The notes: a model not told the origin generated them from the sequence alone. Counted from the first letter of the stretch, positions 11,609 through 23,711 are shown. The stretch is 64,000 nt of DNA from Theocolax elegans (GCA_026168455.1 CM047426.1:39738175-39802174), one strand, 5' to 3'. Made by a program: numbers and translations.

Positions 11609-14600
11609 CAGACTGAGGATGTTTATGCAATAACATATTCTGCATATTTTGCATATTGTATATTTATACAACATTAGATATACATTTTTATTATATTTAA
11701 ATATTTATGTATTATATTCAATGTTAACATCTTAAATATCAAATATGCAATATATGCAACATATGTAATACATACTCTGTTAATTTATAAATGATCATAT
11801 ACTATGCAAAACTATACGAAAGATAAAATATATTGATTTCATAAATAATTAAGTACTTACGCCTATGATATATTACCTATTGTATAGTACGCATATAAAA
11901 GTATATTGGTTCTTAAATTCTGAGAAGTAAGAAGATTATCGTAAGAGTTGTAATTATAATTTAATATATTGCTCAGTATTAAGTGAGCAATAACCGAATT
12001 AAGTATTTCAGTGGTCAAATATTAATTGTATATTATTTAAACTTATTTAATTGAGTTAAAATGCCAAAAGATAAAACAAACAAATTATTGAAAATTAATA
12101 AATGAATTAAAAAAATTGACGATAAATGCTTTAATTTTGATGGTGAAAAAGTTGTGAGTAGTGTATGCCGTGACAAAGAGGTTTCTTAGTTGTAAATGCA
12201 TATGTTTGTTAATGTATAAAAAAATCCTGTTTACAAAAAATAAATAACTGCCTTTTTTTAGAAAACGTGTGACAGAAAATCTCAATTAACACAGCATGTC
12301 AATACGATTGTAAGTACACAAAGAACATAAAAAATTGTTAGAATCATCATCTAATGCTAATTTGAATGAAAATAATGAAGTGCAATCCTGCTCAAGTAAA
12401 AAAAATCAATTTTCGATATGTGTGAAGCAATGGTGGCAATTCGAATGAGTTGGAGATGTCTCGATAATCATATTTGGAGAAGTTTTTTTACAAAAGTACA
12501 CTCAGCAGAACATTCTCGATCAATCAGCGCTAAGGTAAAATGATTTAGATGACTGCTACAATTCAGTAATCAATTTCATTAGATCGAAAATCGGTGACAA
12601 TTACATTTGGATATCTGTTGATGAAACTACCGACAGTATGGGCCATTAAATTGCGAATTTAGTTATCGGAAAATTATGTAAAACTGAAGAAACTAAGCCT
12701 TTATTATTATCTAGTAAAGTTCTTGACAGAACAAACCATGAAACTATCGCTCGGTTTGTAAATAAATCTTTGCAAATCTTGTGGCCAAGCACTGTTTTCG
12801 AAGACAGAGTATTATTATTAGTTACTGATGCAGCAGCATATATGATAAAATCTGGAAAAACTTTAAAAAATTTTTTTTCTAATATGTTACACATGACATA
12901 TGTAATTCATGGTTTCAATAGAGTTGCAGAGGAAATTAGATTGAACTTTGATCTTGTGAATAAATTAATATCTCGTGTAGAAAGTTTTCTTAAAAGCTCC
13001 TTTTGGTGCCCTAGTAGAAATATGGCGATTTTAAATAGTTTAAGGTTAGAAATAGCCATGTTTTAGGTCATAACTTGCCATTTTCTATCAATCTTTTAGA
13101 AATACCTTGTTTCTACTTTAAAAATCGTTTCCATTTCTAATAGGGTGTAGAAACGTATAAAAATGTATTAAATAATGTACCATTGCCGCCCGAACCAATA
13201 ATAACAAGATGGGGAACATGGTTGAAAGCTGCTCTTTTTTATGCAGAGTAATTAGATAAAATAATTGAAGTAAGTACCTGTTCTGATAAATAGTAATTGT
13301 AGGAAATTAAATTTATTTAATTAACTCGATTTAAAAATGTGTAAAATTTAGATATCTTTTAAATAAAAATATGTATAGTTTTTTGATTATAAAACAACAT
13401 GAAAAATGATCATTTTTAAAAACCGTTATATTCTTTCAATAATGATAGAAAAATAATTAATGTGAATATTAAAAAGTATTATTATTAAGGGGAGGTCGTA
13501 CAAAACTGATTGATGAGTTGAATGATTGGACAGATTTGACAATTTAATGTTATAAAAAAATAATTATAGAATCATATAATACGTAGTAATATACAGAACA
13601 ATAGGTAAGGCACACCGTATGTACGTCTCAGTAAGCACTCAACACTAGTAGTGACAGATCGATTCAACAGATCGAGGCCTATAGGAATACTACACAGCGC
13701 CACCTTTAGGCAAAATCAAAAAAAGGTATATTTTTCGCAGATAACCTGCAAAACTGTTTATTGTTTGCAAACTAATTTTAGCACATTTGCATCATTTTTT
13801 GTACAAAATGTTATCAGAGCGACATTTTATACTTTATCTTGATTGTTCTGGTAAAGTTTTGTATCATAACATAGTATAAAAGCAAAAATTAGTGAAGAAC
13901 CGTAATAAAACTGCATCTCATATAATGGTCAGATAAATTAGGACAAATAATAATAATACGAAATTTTTCAACTACATTAAGACCAGAGCGCTATTCTCTA
14001 GACCAAATGAATCATTATTGCAAAATTTGGAGTAATTTGATTTATTAAAAGAGAAGAATAGTGCAGAATACAAATTTAATTTTATGAACTGTCATATTTG
14101 ATTGACAGTTTTTTCTGTTACGACTTCCTCTTAATCTTTATTTTGTAAACCAGGTGATTAGCAAATTCGACACGTGAGATGCTAAATGTATTGAAGAAGC
14201 TAAGCATGTTTTTTAAATTCCACAACTTGCTCAAGATTTAGCTTTTATTAAAGCTCACTTCACAAATTTTTCAATGATTATGGAAAAATTAGAGTCTCAT
14301 GGACTGTCATTGATCGAATCTTCTGAGATTACTCGCACTTTTATTACAGACATTCATGCTACACCTGGAGTTTGCGATGAAAAAGTATCATTAAAAATAA
14401 AAAATGTAATGGAAAGAAATCCGGATATCAATGAAATTTTTAAAATTACTGATATACTGCTAAATAAAAGAGGCGTAAATACTGCAGTTCCAGCATCTTT
14501 GTGGACTAAATACAAATTTGCTCCATTAACGTCATGCGATGTTGAAAGGTCTTTTTCAGCGTACAAATTAATTTTTACTGACAATCGTCATCAATTCGTA

Positions 14601-14923
14601 ATCAGTAATTTAGAAAAAAAATTAGTTATATATTGTTTCCAAAATTATTCTTGAAGTGTAAAAATTGTAAAGAAATTGTTTAATTATTATTATTTAAGTA
14701 TTATTTTCATGTATATGTACAATATCAGTGAAGTAAATATTTTGCATATTGTATACTTATGCAACATGAATTTAGCATATGCACTGCATATGGTTCTTGC
14801 ATATTTTTGGCATATTTCGGATATGCATGTTGTAAACGTAATAAAAAAATGACTTTATCTATAATTGAAATTTATTATTTCTCTAAATGCAATATTTGAT
14901 ATTGCATAAACATCCTCAGTCTG
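11609..14923 (+). mobile_element. hAT transposon 1 (complete ends)
   Basis: A 3,315-base element with perfect 23-base terminal inverted repeats (beginning CAGACTGAGGATGTTTATG) and an 8-base duplication TTAATTAG at 11601-11608 and 14924-14931. Eight-base duplications are diagnostic for hAT. The subterminal zones on both sides are dense in GCATAT/ATATGC repeats, as usual for hAT transposase binding. The interior holds a broken CGGBP1-like hAT transposase gene. The element sits in an intron of the duplicated pseudogene. Ends are intact, so only the transposase is dead. Confidence 0.93.
12062..14654 (+). pseudogene. hAT transposase, CGGBP1-like type, broken
   Basis: Cut-and-paste transposase remnant. 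From N to C: a degraded BED-type zinc-finger stretch near 12120-12330; a segment with EAMVA near 12420 typical of this family; the first catalytic region WISVDETTD at about 12605-12632; the second, LLLVTDAAAYMIKSG, at about 12810-12855; and the hAT C-terminal dimerisation region with YKFAPLTSCDVERSFSAYK at 14510-14570. The longest open pieces are 12770-13066 and 14274-14654. Stops and frameshifts break the rest, and 13.1-14.2 kb is mostly intron-like or decayed. Confidence 0.85.
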
Positions 14924-14997
14924 TTAATTAGTATTTATTATTCAAATCAATAATTTATTTTGATATTTGTATACTCATCTAATAATAATTTTTGTTG

Positions 14998-15055
14998 TGG
15001 AATGCTGTAACCACTGCTTGAAGTGTAAGTACCTCGGTTGTTGCTATCATCCATC
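14998..15055 (-). pseudogene. second copy of the decayed gene: upstream exon fragment
   Basis: The peptide ATTEVLTLQAVVTAFHN parallels ATTDVLTLRIVVKAFHS in the 10553-10657 exon. The following intron text also matches that copy. A short foldback (15058-15140) replaces the sequence just beyond. Confidence 0.5.
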
Positions 15056-15057
15056 AA

Positions 15058-15140
15058 AACGTAAATATCTCTTTTTTATTGGTTTAAAATTATTTTTTGT
15101 ATCTTTTTTTAAACCAATAAAATAGAGATATTTACGTTTT
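15058..15140. repeat. short perfect hairpin repeat
   Basis: AAAACGTAAATATCTC with the following TTTATTGGTTTAAA is repeated inverted about 50 bases later, leaving a loop of about 22 bases. Probably a small foldback insertion in the pseudogene. Confidence 0.6.
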
Positions 15141-15228
15141 AGTACATGTGAAGAAATTAATATCGTACAAATGAATGAACCATACTGATTTTAGTATTTT
15201 CTATTGCATGATTTACTATCTGTTAACT

Positions 15229-15870
15229 GCTACATTCACAAACAGTTACAAAGATAATGAAAATTATTTGTAGACGTTTCAAAAAGCAGAGTTACCATTT
15301 AGGGTTTTTCTGTCCTCTATTATCTAATGTGAATGAGGTCGTACTGTGTGAGTGGAACAAAGAAAAAATACCTCTATCTGGCAACACTGTCAAAAAACCT
15401 AGTTACAATTAATATGAAATTGCTGCAATATATTACTAAATATATATTGTTCTTCTAATATGGTAACTTGTATGAAATTGTCCATATTTTTAAAAATATA
15501 TTTATTCCATTAAAACTAATACCAGTAAAATAAACTCTAACTGGGCTTTTTGAAACGCCTACAAATATGTTTTCGATAGAGTATCCGTAAAGTACGACTT
15601 TACGTACTATTTTGCGGACGTAAAGTGCGACTTTACGAACACGTGTACAGTCTTTACGGACACGTGTACAAAAAAAAATATTGTATTGAAATTGCTAAGA
15701 ACTTTACGGATACTCTCTCGAAAAGTAATGTTCGCGCCTCGGCCGTAAACTTTTTCAGCCTCGCATGTAAAGTACGATCTACTTTCCACACTCGGCTGAA
15801 AAAGTTCTACTTTACGGCCTTGGCACGAAAACTACTATTTTGTTATCTCTGTAACTGTTTGTGAATGTAG
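15229..15870. mobile_element. inverted-repeat element with internal palindromes
   Basis: Ends are inverted repeats (GCTACATTCACAAACAGTTA and inverse). A second inverted pair (GTAGACGTTTCAAAAAGC and its inverse at about 15545-15563) brackets an inner 300-base domain rich in TTTACGGAC/GTAAAGT repeats, suggesting one element inserted in another. The overlapping open frames at 15607-15864 on both strands come from these repeats. Confidence 0.55.
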
Positions 15871-16215
15871 CATTGAGAATAGACTGAGAAATGATTGATC
15901 ATGAAAGTTAATCAACATTGACCGCGGTTAATAAGTGGATGGGTGAATAACTAACATAAACAGAAAAATGTGTAATACTTTTTTTTATTTATTTTATGTT
16001 TTTTTGACAATTTTATTTGTTTTTACCTAATTTTTTTTAGAGAATTATACTACATACCTTTCTCTTGTAAATTACAACGAAATAATCACGTTATTTTACA
16101 TGTAAAAAATCATGTGATTTAACACTTTTATTAATCGCATATAAATTAACTTTTATTGTTTTATTACTCTGCGTGTAACTCTGATTCATCGCAGATTCAG
16201 TAAACATTCAATACC
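15871..16215. other. AT-rich sequence
   Basis: No gene or repeat recognised. Confidence 0.4.
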
Positions 16216-18789
16216 CAGGGTGTCCAGTTTTCTGGAAAACAAGGAACACATGGAAAACTCAGGGAATCATTTTTGCACTGGAAAATATGGAAAATTCAGG
16301 GAATTTTTATGTGAATCTGGAATATCATAAAACTGAATGAAAAAGTTGCGAGATTATAAAACAAAATCATTGGAATTGGCGTTTTTGTTTTTATTCTGTT
16401 TACACGGCGTATTCGCAGTATTTGATACTAAGAATTCTAGATTTCCGAATTCGCTCGAGTTTGTGTACAAAATTTTGTGAAGTTATTCAGTTGCTCGTCG
16501 CAGTTAGTCATAATTACTCGCAGTTATTATTCTTTTTGCATAATTTTATACATTTCACAAAATTACAGTAAGTATTTTAATTATATACATCGTATACGGA
16601 TAATTTTTCATAACTATATATTTAAATTTACGTAAAAACGAGAATTAAAAAAATATTTTGTTCCCTTATATTTTGTTCTTTAAAGAATTCCCTTGGACAA
16701 AGGCAGTACCTAACGATGTCCACAGTTTTAAGTGCAGCATATGCAATAGTAAAGTAGATTAATCGGCCGATTAATCTAAGCAATATGGGAAAAGGTGCAT
16801 TCTCGAGTTATGAAAAGTCAGAAAGACATAAGAAAGCTGCGAAAATGTTATCATTCACTCCTTCGATAGCAGAAGCGTTTCTCTCTTCCAAATCGAATAG
16901 CTGTAGCAGCGCGATTTTTGGTTCGCTATCTAACAAAACTGATCATGTAAAGGTAACAAATGAACCTGCTTCAACCAGTATGAAGATACAGATTCAAAAT
17001 ATTAAGTCGACTGTTGATGAAAAAGGCAAACAAAATACGTTAAAATCATATTTCTGAAGCAGAAATATGGTAGATTTTAAATTCCATCATTCGACATATT
17101 TCATTACATGACATAAGAATTTAGTATTCCAATTTTTTGTAAAATGTTTAAAGATAGTGAAATAGCTTCAACAATGCAATTAGGTAAAACTAAAGCTTCT
17201 TTTGTAATTAATTACGGTATTAGCCATTATTTTAAGAACGAACTGATAAATTTAATAAAAAATTGTGATGAGATAGTAGTAGGTTTCGATGAAAGTATGA
17301 ACAATGTATATAAAAAACAACAAATGGATTTTGTTATCAGATTTTGGAACATAAAAAATAACGAAGTTTCTACGCGCTATTTTACATCTGCTTTCTTAGG
17401 TTATACGCGAGCCACTGATTCACTAAAAGCTTTTATTGATAATATACCTGACGAATTAATTAAAAAAATAATACAAATTTCGATGGATGGACCTAATGTT
17501 AATTTAAAATTCTTAAAGGATTTTCAAGAAATTATTTCTATAGAGAACGGTATTTTCGAGATATTAGATATTGGTACATGTGGTTTACATACTTGCATAA
17601 CGCTTTCAAATCGAGTTTTGTAAAAGTTCAGTGGGAAATAGGTGACTTTTTGAAAGCTTTATTTAATTTATTTTAGTATAGTGCTTCGCGGCGTCGAGAT
17701 TTCTTAGATGTTACCGAATTAAAACTTTTTCCTTTGAATTTTACCGGTATTAGATGGATCGAAAACTCTCTTGTTGCAGAAAGGGCTAGAAAAATGTTAC
17801 CATCTATACAAAAATATGTATTATATGTTACAAAAAATAAAATTGAGCCGTCTAATAATAGTTATAAAATAGTTAAAAATCAAATATTTGATAAATTTTT
17901 AGATGCAAAATTAGCATGTTTTAAATCATTTGCCAATGATTTGCATCCATTTCTTATCGAATTTCAATCCAGTGAATGTAAAGCATCTTATCTTTATGAG
18001 GATCTAGTTTTAGTGTTTGTAAATTTACTAGAACGAATTGTGAAGCCTGAATGTCTGGAAACATTTAAAAGGAATGTTTTAAAAATTAATTTAAACAATG
18101 ATGAAAACCTTTTATTTGCGGATAAAATAAAATTAGATTACTCGACTAAAATTGCATTAAAGAGTTACTGATATTTCTATTAAAGAAATTTTACAATTTA
18201 AGAATCAATGTCGTACAATTTATAAAAATTTTACTAATGCGCTTAAAGAAAAATCACCTTTAAAATATACGTTAGTTAAGGGTATTTCGTGTCTTAACCG
18301 TTTCACTGGTGCAGCTTTTTTACTGTACGGGCCAAAAATGGTAGGACAATAAACTAAAGAAATTATACGATTAACTATGAATATAACCCTGGTGGAAGAA
18401 TAAATTGTACATTGGCAAATATTTCCGTATTTTTTTGTATATTGTTAAACATTTTTGTATGTTTCTGTATATCTCCGTATATTTCTATATATTTTTGTAT
18501 ATTTCTGTATATTTTTATCAGTTATTGGACTTTTATACAGAAATATACAGAAATATACAGAAATGTACGGAGATGTACGAAAATGTACATAAAGATTTAA
18601 AAATAAGCAAACAAAAGCATACAAGAATATAGAAAAATATTCAATGATAAAAGTATATTGTAAATTAAAATTTTTTTTTTACTTTTTAAATTAAAGGCAG
18701 ATGCTAACTATTTTGGAATAGTTTGTAATTAATAAGACAAGAGCAATATTCCAATTAACGTTTTATTCTAAATAAATAAAAAAATATAT

Positions 18790-19780
18790 TTACATAACTG
18801 TATTTTAGTCACCAATACAAGCTGTAGGAACACAACTGATGTAATTTTTTCCATCAATTTCGATTAAAATACATTGCGTTGATAAATCTTCTGGTTTGCA
18901 GTATTGCAAACGGTGCGAGTCAATTTCACATTGCTTTATTTTAGTAAATGGTGAGAAAGTATCATTGGTTTTTACATTGACAATTTTGTATATGATTATA
19001 ACTTTTTTTTACTATTAACTGAAATAACACATATATATGTTCAATTATACCAAATTTTCCAGAATGTAGTTTCACGATTGAGTCATTAATTTTTAATGAA
19101 CGAGCATAAGAAAAAAAATTTTGGTAGTTTCCACGTACACCTTTTTACAGATTTTTACGTATCCCCTACATCTTTATTATTCCATTTCATTCCATTTCCA
19201 ATTTTTACCCCCTCTTTACCCCACCTTCTCGCATTCGCCCGGGGTTATGCCCGTGGAGAGAGGGAAAACCTGTGGCCAAACCCGTTGGGATAAATGCCAT
19301 TTAGGAAAACCTCCTCCGAGAAGGGCGGTGTATTCGAGAACAATTCTGTTTGGGTGGCAAGGTCACATTGCGTAGACTTTAACACCGAAACCGAATGCCT
19401 CACACCTCCCGCTCACGTTGTGGAATGCGAAGAAACACCTAACCGATCATTTAAGCTAAGCCCGAGAACGGTCACCCATCCAAGTGCCAACCGCGCTCGG
19501 TGCTGCTTAACTTTCATGACCGGCCGAGGTGCGTTTCCGCCACTCCGCCACCGTGTCGGTCACGAGCATAAGAATATGTACAATATCTTCTCTTTCTATG
19601 AATAATTTTTTCATATCTTGTACAAGTTTCTCCAAAGCCAAATCGTTGTTCTTCTTCAGTAAAAATATAGTCTTTGCCATTGCCGATTAAAATTGTGTCG
19701 TCTAAATTAAAAATATTCTTAAGCTTGTTTTCAAAGCTTTCAACGAACTCAAAAACTCGAGACCCAATACTAGTATACAC
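18790..19780 (-). pseudogene. C-terminal fragment of an insect transposase-domain protein
   Basis: Minus-strand pieces 19575-19780 and 18790-19100, separated by SINE copy B, read through a region with KLHSGKFGIIEHIYVL followed by CEIDSHRLQYCKPEDL and a final ISCVPTACIGD before TAA. This matches the C-terminal layout of the transposase copies at 39579-41103 and 51357-52980 (a short conserved strand, then a pair of domains with a hydrophobic end). The N-terminal catalytic part is missing. Confidence 0.5.
19113..19561 (-). mobile_element. composite 5S/tRNA-type SINE, copy B
   Basis: Minus-strand SINE with a perfect 13-base duplication ACGAGCATAAGAA (19100-19112 and 19562-19574). It splits the transposase fragment described above. 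It has the full body and a 3-prime tail shared with copy D (AAGATGTAGGGGATACGTA, then CTACCAAAATTT). It is the clearest full-length copy. Three overlapping open frames inside are incidental. Confidence 0.93.
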
Positions 19781-20019
19781 AACTACTTTTGAGATAGTTA
19801 TAGAGAATTAATTAAAATTATAATAAAATAAAAATGGTTTATTTTGCAAGTAAAATAAAAAAAATGTCTTAAGTACAGTCTCTTAGAACATTTTTGAATC
19901 GTAAAGGATTTATATCGTTATACCTAATAATTTCAAATATTAATTAATAATATTACCTAAAAGAGCAAAAATAATAAAATTCATATTATTCATGCATAAA
20001 GTTATATTTGTATATTTTT

Positions 20020-20457
20020 TTTTTATTTTTTTTTTTAATTCTCTTTACTCGTCACCCCGTACACCCATTATTAAACGGTTTTTTACAGGGACACCTCTAC
20101 CATCTATGTGTGGGGGTGAAAACATTCCAATTTTTCCCATCCCTGTCCCCACCGTCTCGCATTCGCCCGGAGTTATGCCCGTGAGGAAGGGAAAACCTTG
20201 TAGGAAAACCTTCCCCGAGACGGCCGGTGTATTGAAACATTCTGTTTAGATGTTCAGGTCACCTTCCGTAGGCCCAAACACCGAAACTGAATGTTCCACA
20301 CCTTCCGCTCACGTTGTGAAGTGTGGAAAAACACCTAACCAATCCCGAAAGCCGCACAAGAATGGTGTCACCCATCCAAGTGCGAACCGCACTCAGTGCT
20401 GCTTAACTTTCGTGATCGGCCGAGGTGCGTCTCCGTCACTCCGCCACCGTGTCGGTT
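20020..20457 (-). mobile_element. composite 5S/tRNA-type SINE, copy C
   Basis: Minus-strand SINE with a perfect 21-base duplication starting AAGTTATATTTGTATAT (19999-20019 and 20458-20478). Its 3-prime region resembles copy A (CACCCCCACACATAGATGG) rather than copy B, so two subfamilies are present. The target is the inner part of the right arm of the nested transposon. Confidence 0.93.
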
Positions 20458-21838
20458 AAGTTATATTTGTATATTTTTGTACATTAGTGCATAATTCAGT
20501 ACATTGTTACATATTCTTATACAATTTCGTACATTTCTGAATATATCCGTATATTTCTGTATATTTTCATAATAAAGTCTAATAACTGATAAAAATATAC
20601 AGAAATATACGAAAATATTTAGAAATATACGGAAATATGCAGAAATGTACGAAATAACAGTTAATACTTCCGCCAAGGAAGGCTTTTGGGGACGCAGAAT
20701 CGATTTTGATGGTATGTTTGCGTCATTTTGAATTTTTTACGTAATCAGCAAATCCCAGAACTCTTACACACCGAAGTTGAAATGAATTGACTGAAAAATG
20801 CAGCAGTTATTCAATTTGATCATATATGATACATTGCCAGTGAAAGGGTTAATCCGGAAGTAACTTTGCAACTAGAAAAGGCTACAAGTAGATTAAATGT
20901 AGCAAATACCGCTTTAGTTAGTAATAACATTATATCTACTTCAAAAGCAAAAAAAATTGATCGCGAATTTAAAGAAATTATGTCTTTTCATGCAACAAAA
21001 GAAATGCTTAAGTCATTTAAACGAAGTGAAAGACGACTTGATCATTTTCGGATTAAACTTCTTGAATTATATGGATTTGAAAAATATTCATGCTTTTTAG
21101 AATTTGTTAAAACAATAATTATTTTATCACACGATAACGCAGCACTAGAGTGTGGCTTCTCAATTAATAAAGAGGTTTTAGCGGAAAATCAACAAGAAAA
21201 ATCTCTTATGGCCCAATGTATTATATGTGATGCTATTAATGCCACGAATGCGTCATTAAGTTAATTTGAAATCAGCAGGTAAATGATTAGTGCTGTTAGA
21301 ATGGCATACAGTCGTTACAAAGAAGCGGTCGATAACGAAAAGAAAAAGAAAGAAAAAGAAGTTGCTGAAAAGTTGAATTTAAAAAGACGGTCAGAAATAT
21401 TGAACGAACTGAAATAAAAAAAAAAACAAAAAATAATCGGTGATGCTTTAAAGCAGAGTGCGGAAATAGAAAAAAAATGTTAAATTTAAAGGTCTTAATT
21501 AAATTATATTAAAAAAATAATGATGACATTGTATCTATAAACGTTAGTAAATAAAAATTTTATACTTGTAAAATCTGGTGTATTTTTATATCCTTTTCCG
21601 TTTATACCATATATGGAAACTAATATAATGTCTTCTGGAAAACATGGAAAACTCAGGGATTCGTATTCAAAAATATTACTGGACACCCTGAATTACCGAT
21701 TTTGTACTGATTCTGTACCAATTCAATTCTGCGTTTTGGGAAAAAGTTACTGCTCATTCAGTACTGATTTTAGTCTATCCTCGATGATCAATGTAACTGG
21801 CTACCCAGTGTGAACCAGGTTGTGTATGTATATTGGTG

Positions 21839-22500
21839 TTAATCACGCAACCCGTCGGTCTCGTCAATACCTTCGGGATCTGATCCGCAGGAAATACACC
21901 CTGCGATGGTATTCTTAATGATAGAGGAGCACCCTTTATTTGGAGAGTATTCATTATGTACCGGTGTAGTGTATATGGCCGAGGTGGATAGATCGTCCCT
22001 ATTTTTAGCTGCGAAGTATCCTGCCTCATTTATGGATTCGTAAAGTGGATTGTCTAATGATCCTGGAGTTGGTGGTCTTGTACGAATAGATTTCTTATTT
22101 AATTTTTTAAAGTTATTCGAACGTACAGGTGAATCGTCGAAATTAATTTTCTTTAAGCCACAATCGGCAACAGATCGTGAAAATCTTGAGTGAGAATAAG
22201 CGTCTTCGTTACACACGATGATGGCTGATAGTAGTGCAATATTATTATTAACCCAACGTTTAATTTTCAGAGCATTATTTAAAGCACATATGAAAACTTC
22301 TTTATGAATAGATCCGTGAATATAGCATAAACCGTTGGTTCTTGGTAAATTATGCGTAGCTGGACAGTTAAACTCTTCCAAACTCTCGACTCGTCGTGCT
22401 GTTATACTCTCTAAATGTTTCTTTTCTTGAGAACTTCGAACTAAAATCTGCTTCGTTGTTCTAGCCCATCCCCTTTGAGCAAGAATTTTCCATGGGTGTC
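21839..22500 (-). pseudogene. minus-strand ORF of unclear family
   Basis: A 180-codon open frame preceded by further open sequence to about 22500. Its start has CPATHNLPRTNGLCY and then a short hydrophobic stretch after KRWVNNN, a layout that recalls the last loop and membrane segment of tetraspanins. Most of the rest is polar and resembles nothing I know. It lies in the same orientation as the capsid-like fragment next to it, so it may be part of the same Polinton remnant. Weak call. Confidence 0.25.
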
Positions 22501-22714
22501 CCGTAATACTTGAATGTCAATAACGTAGTCCATGTCACATATGTTGTGTATAAGACTAAATCTAAATGACTTTTAACAAATTTGTGTACAAGTGCACGTA
22601 ATTTATACATAAATCCATTTCTTTATCTCTGACGTAATGTAGGAATGTTATATTATAACTACAATCACTTTCTAAACTTTCTAAGATTATTAAGAAATTT
22701 ATCCATTAGTGAGT

Positions 22715-23281
22715 TTAACCACTAAAATCGATGATTATCAGTCGAGATGAATCAATCTCAAGAATATTATCATACTCGGCATATACGACGCAATTAACGG
22801 ATTGTTGTAGAACGTTATCGAAGCGTAATTCCAAACGAACGACACCTGTTTTGACTAAATTCCAATGCGTATTACAGTTTGTAGAAAGATCGGGTGTTAA
22901 GTCAAATGCATATAAACAAAAGCCATTAGGGTATGACTCTCTAGATACACAATTTCCTTCATTTAGAAAATGTATGCCAGTTTCGCTGAACAAAGTGTGG
23001 AATGCATCGATGTATGTATTAGGATAATTAGGTTGGATAGCTTTGTTGGGTACTTGTACACCATCGACGTTTAAGGCTAGATAAGAAAGATTGAAATGTT
23101 CAAAGTTGAACGGGTTTTCTTTTCTATTTCCGTTAAACGCTTTGTTAGATAATAACCCAACAATTACACGTTTTGGAATTTGTCCTAAGAAGATATTATC
23201 TAAGGTTTCAACTGTGATACCCGTGTGCAATGTAAAAGACTTAACCTCTACTAAGATATTTTGACCATTTAGTGCGTTCAT
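22715..23281 (-). pseudogene. Polinton/Maverick capsid-type protein, C-terminal part
   Basis: This 188-codon frame matches the C-terminal half of the Polinton virion protein family annotated in insects as F54H12.2-like. Visible landmarks are NPFNFEHFNL, YLALNVDGVQVP, LYAFDLTPDLS, NTHWNLVK and a terminal VVYAEYDNILEID. Family members have roughly 430 residues, so the N-terminal half is missing. It begins where the neighbouring upstream gene stops, which suggests an internal deletion joined the two. Which capsid role it had (major or minor) I cannot say with certainty. Confidence 0.75.
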
Positions 23282-23465
23282 CTAGTTCATTTGAGTATAA
23301 TATTTCATTCATTTGAGTATCTAATCGTGACAAATGATTACCAGGAGTTTGTACGGTAGCAGGTTTTAAATAATTCTCATTATGTACATTTTGAAAATCG
23401 TTTACTCTGTTAAGCTTTTCCAAACTATCTTGAGGTATAAGAACTAATTTGCGTGTATTTTGCAT
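23241..23465 (-). pseudogene. Polinton-associated protein, N-terminal fragment
   Basis: This frame starts MQNTRKLVLIPQDSLEK, an N-terminus I associate with a Polinton protein of unknown function found beside the pX-like gene in insects. Only 74 codons remain. It runs into the capsid fragment with a 40-base overlap in another frame, the likely deletion point. Confidence 0.45.
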
Positions 23466-23690
23466 TCTAGATATTTATGAACGGGAAGGAATAAGAGCTG
23501 ACAAAACTGTACCTAGTACAGGTGCAAGTAGTACTGTTAAGAAACCGTGCCCTTTTTGTACAATCAAACGTTTCTTACTTTTCCATGACGTAGAATTTTT
23601 ATTTGACAATTTACGTAATACGTGTTTATGTTCAGATAGTTTAGCTTTCTGTGTATTAGTGAGAGACGCTGCCTTTTTAAGTATTTAAAG
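23466..23690 (-). pseudogene. pX-like basic peptide of a Polinton, damaged
   Basis: Read on the minus strand, this shows a Lys/Arg-rich segment (KLSEHKHVLRKLSNKN, then SKKRLIVQKG) followed by a hydrophobic tail GFLTVLLAPVLGTVLSALIP. That order, basic then Gly-Phe-Leu amphipathic, is the layout of the adenovirus pX-like core peptide carried by Polintons. No intact start is visible. Confidence 0.5.
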
Positions 23691-23711
23691 CACATTTGCA
23701 TATACCTTTGA

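Larger units (their letters stand above)
18455..20645. mobile_element. transposon nested in hAT 2, with repeat-built inverted arms
   Basis: Two arms, about 18455-18540 and 20560-20645, are inverted copies sharing TATTTTTATCAGTTATT and then strings of TATTTCTGTA units. Each arm also contains the units in both orientations. Between them lies a minus-strand C-terminal transposase fragment and two later SINEs. The surrounding hAT gene continues on both sides, so this is a later insertion. Exact ends and target duplication are not resolved. Confidence 0.65.
16785..21480 (+). pseudogene. hAT-like transposase, fragmented by stops and a nested insertion
   Basis: Open pieces at 16785-17057 (N-terminal, with a K-x-E-R-H-K-K-A sequence as after a BED-like finger), 17144-17623, 17734-18171 continuing in frame-shifted form to about 18340, then 20866-21264 after the insertion, with a lysine-rich tail to 21480. 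The catalytic core starts with VINYGISHYF and IVVGFDESMN, has a conserved MDGPNVN, and ends with HDNAALECGFSINKE, the hAT C-terminal glutamate region. The reading order resumes on the far side of the 18.4-20.65 kb insertion. Function is lost. Confidence 0.8.
16216..21690 (+). mobile_element. hAT-like transposon 2, carrying nested elements
   Basis: Terminal inverted repeats CAGGGTGTCCAGT (left, 16216) and its inverse ending at 21690, followed on both sides by the related subterminal text TTCTGGAAAACA...GGAAAACTCAGGGA. The 5.5-kb span includes a 2.2-kb insertion, so the original element was about 3.3 kb. The flanks (AATACC left, AATTACC right) are only an approximate duplication. The interior codes for a broken hAT transposase. 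Confidence 0.8.

Noticed and set aside
12646..12894. 82-codon minus-strand frame
   Set aside because: Antisense shadow of the hAT transposase.
19096..19605. Overlapping open frames of 65-103 codons on the plus strand, also at 7615-7824, 20250-20459 and 58243-58515
   Set aside because: They fall inside SINE copies and repeat the same peptides; no protein family is involved.
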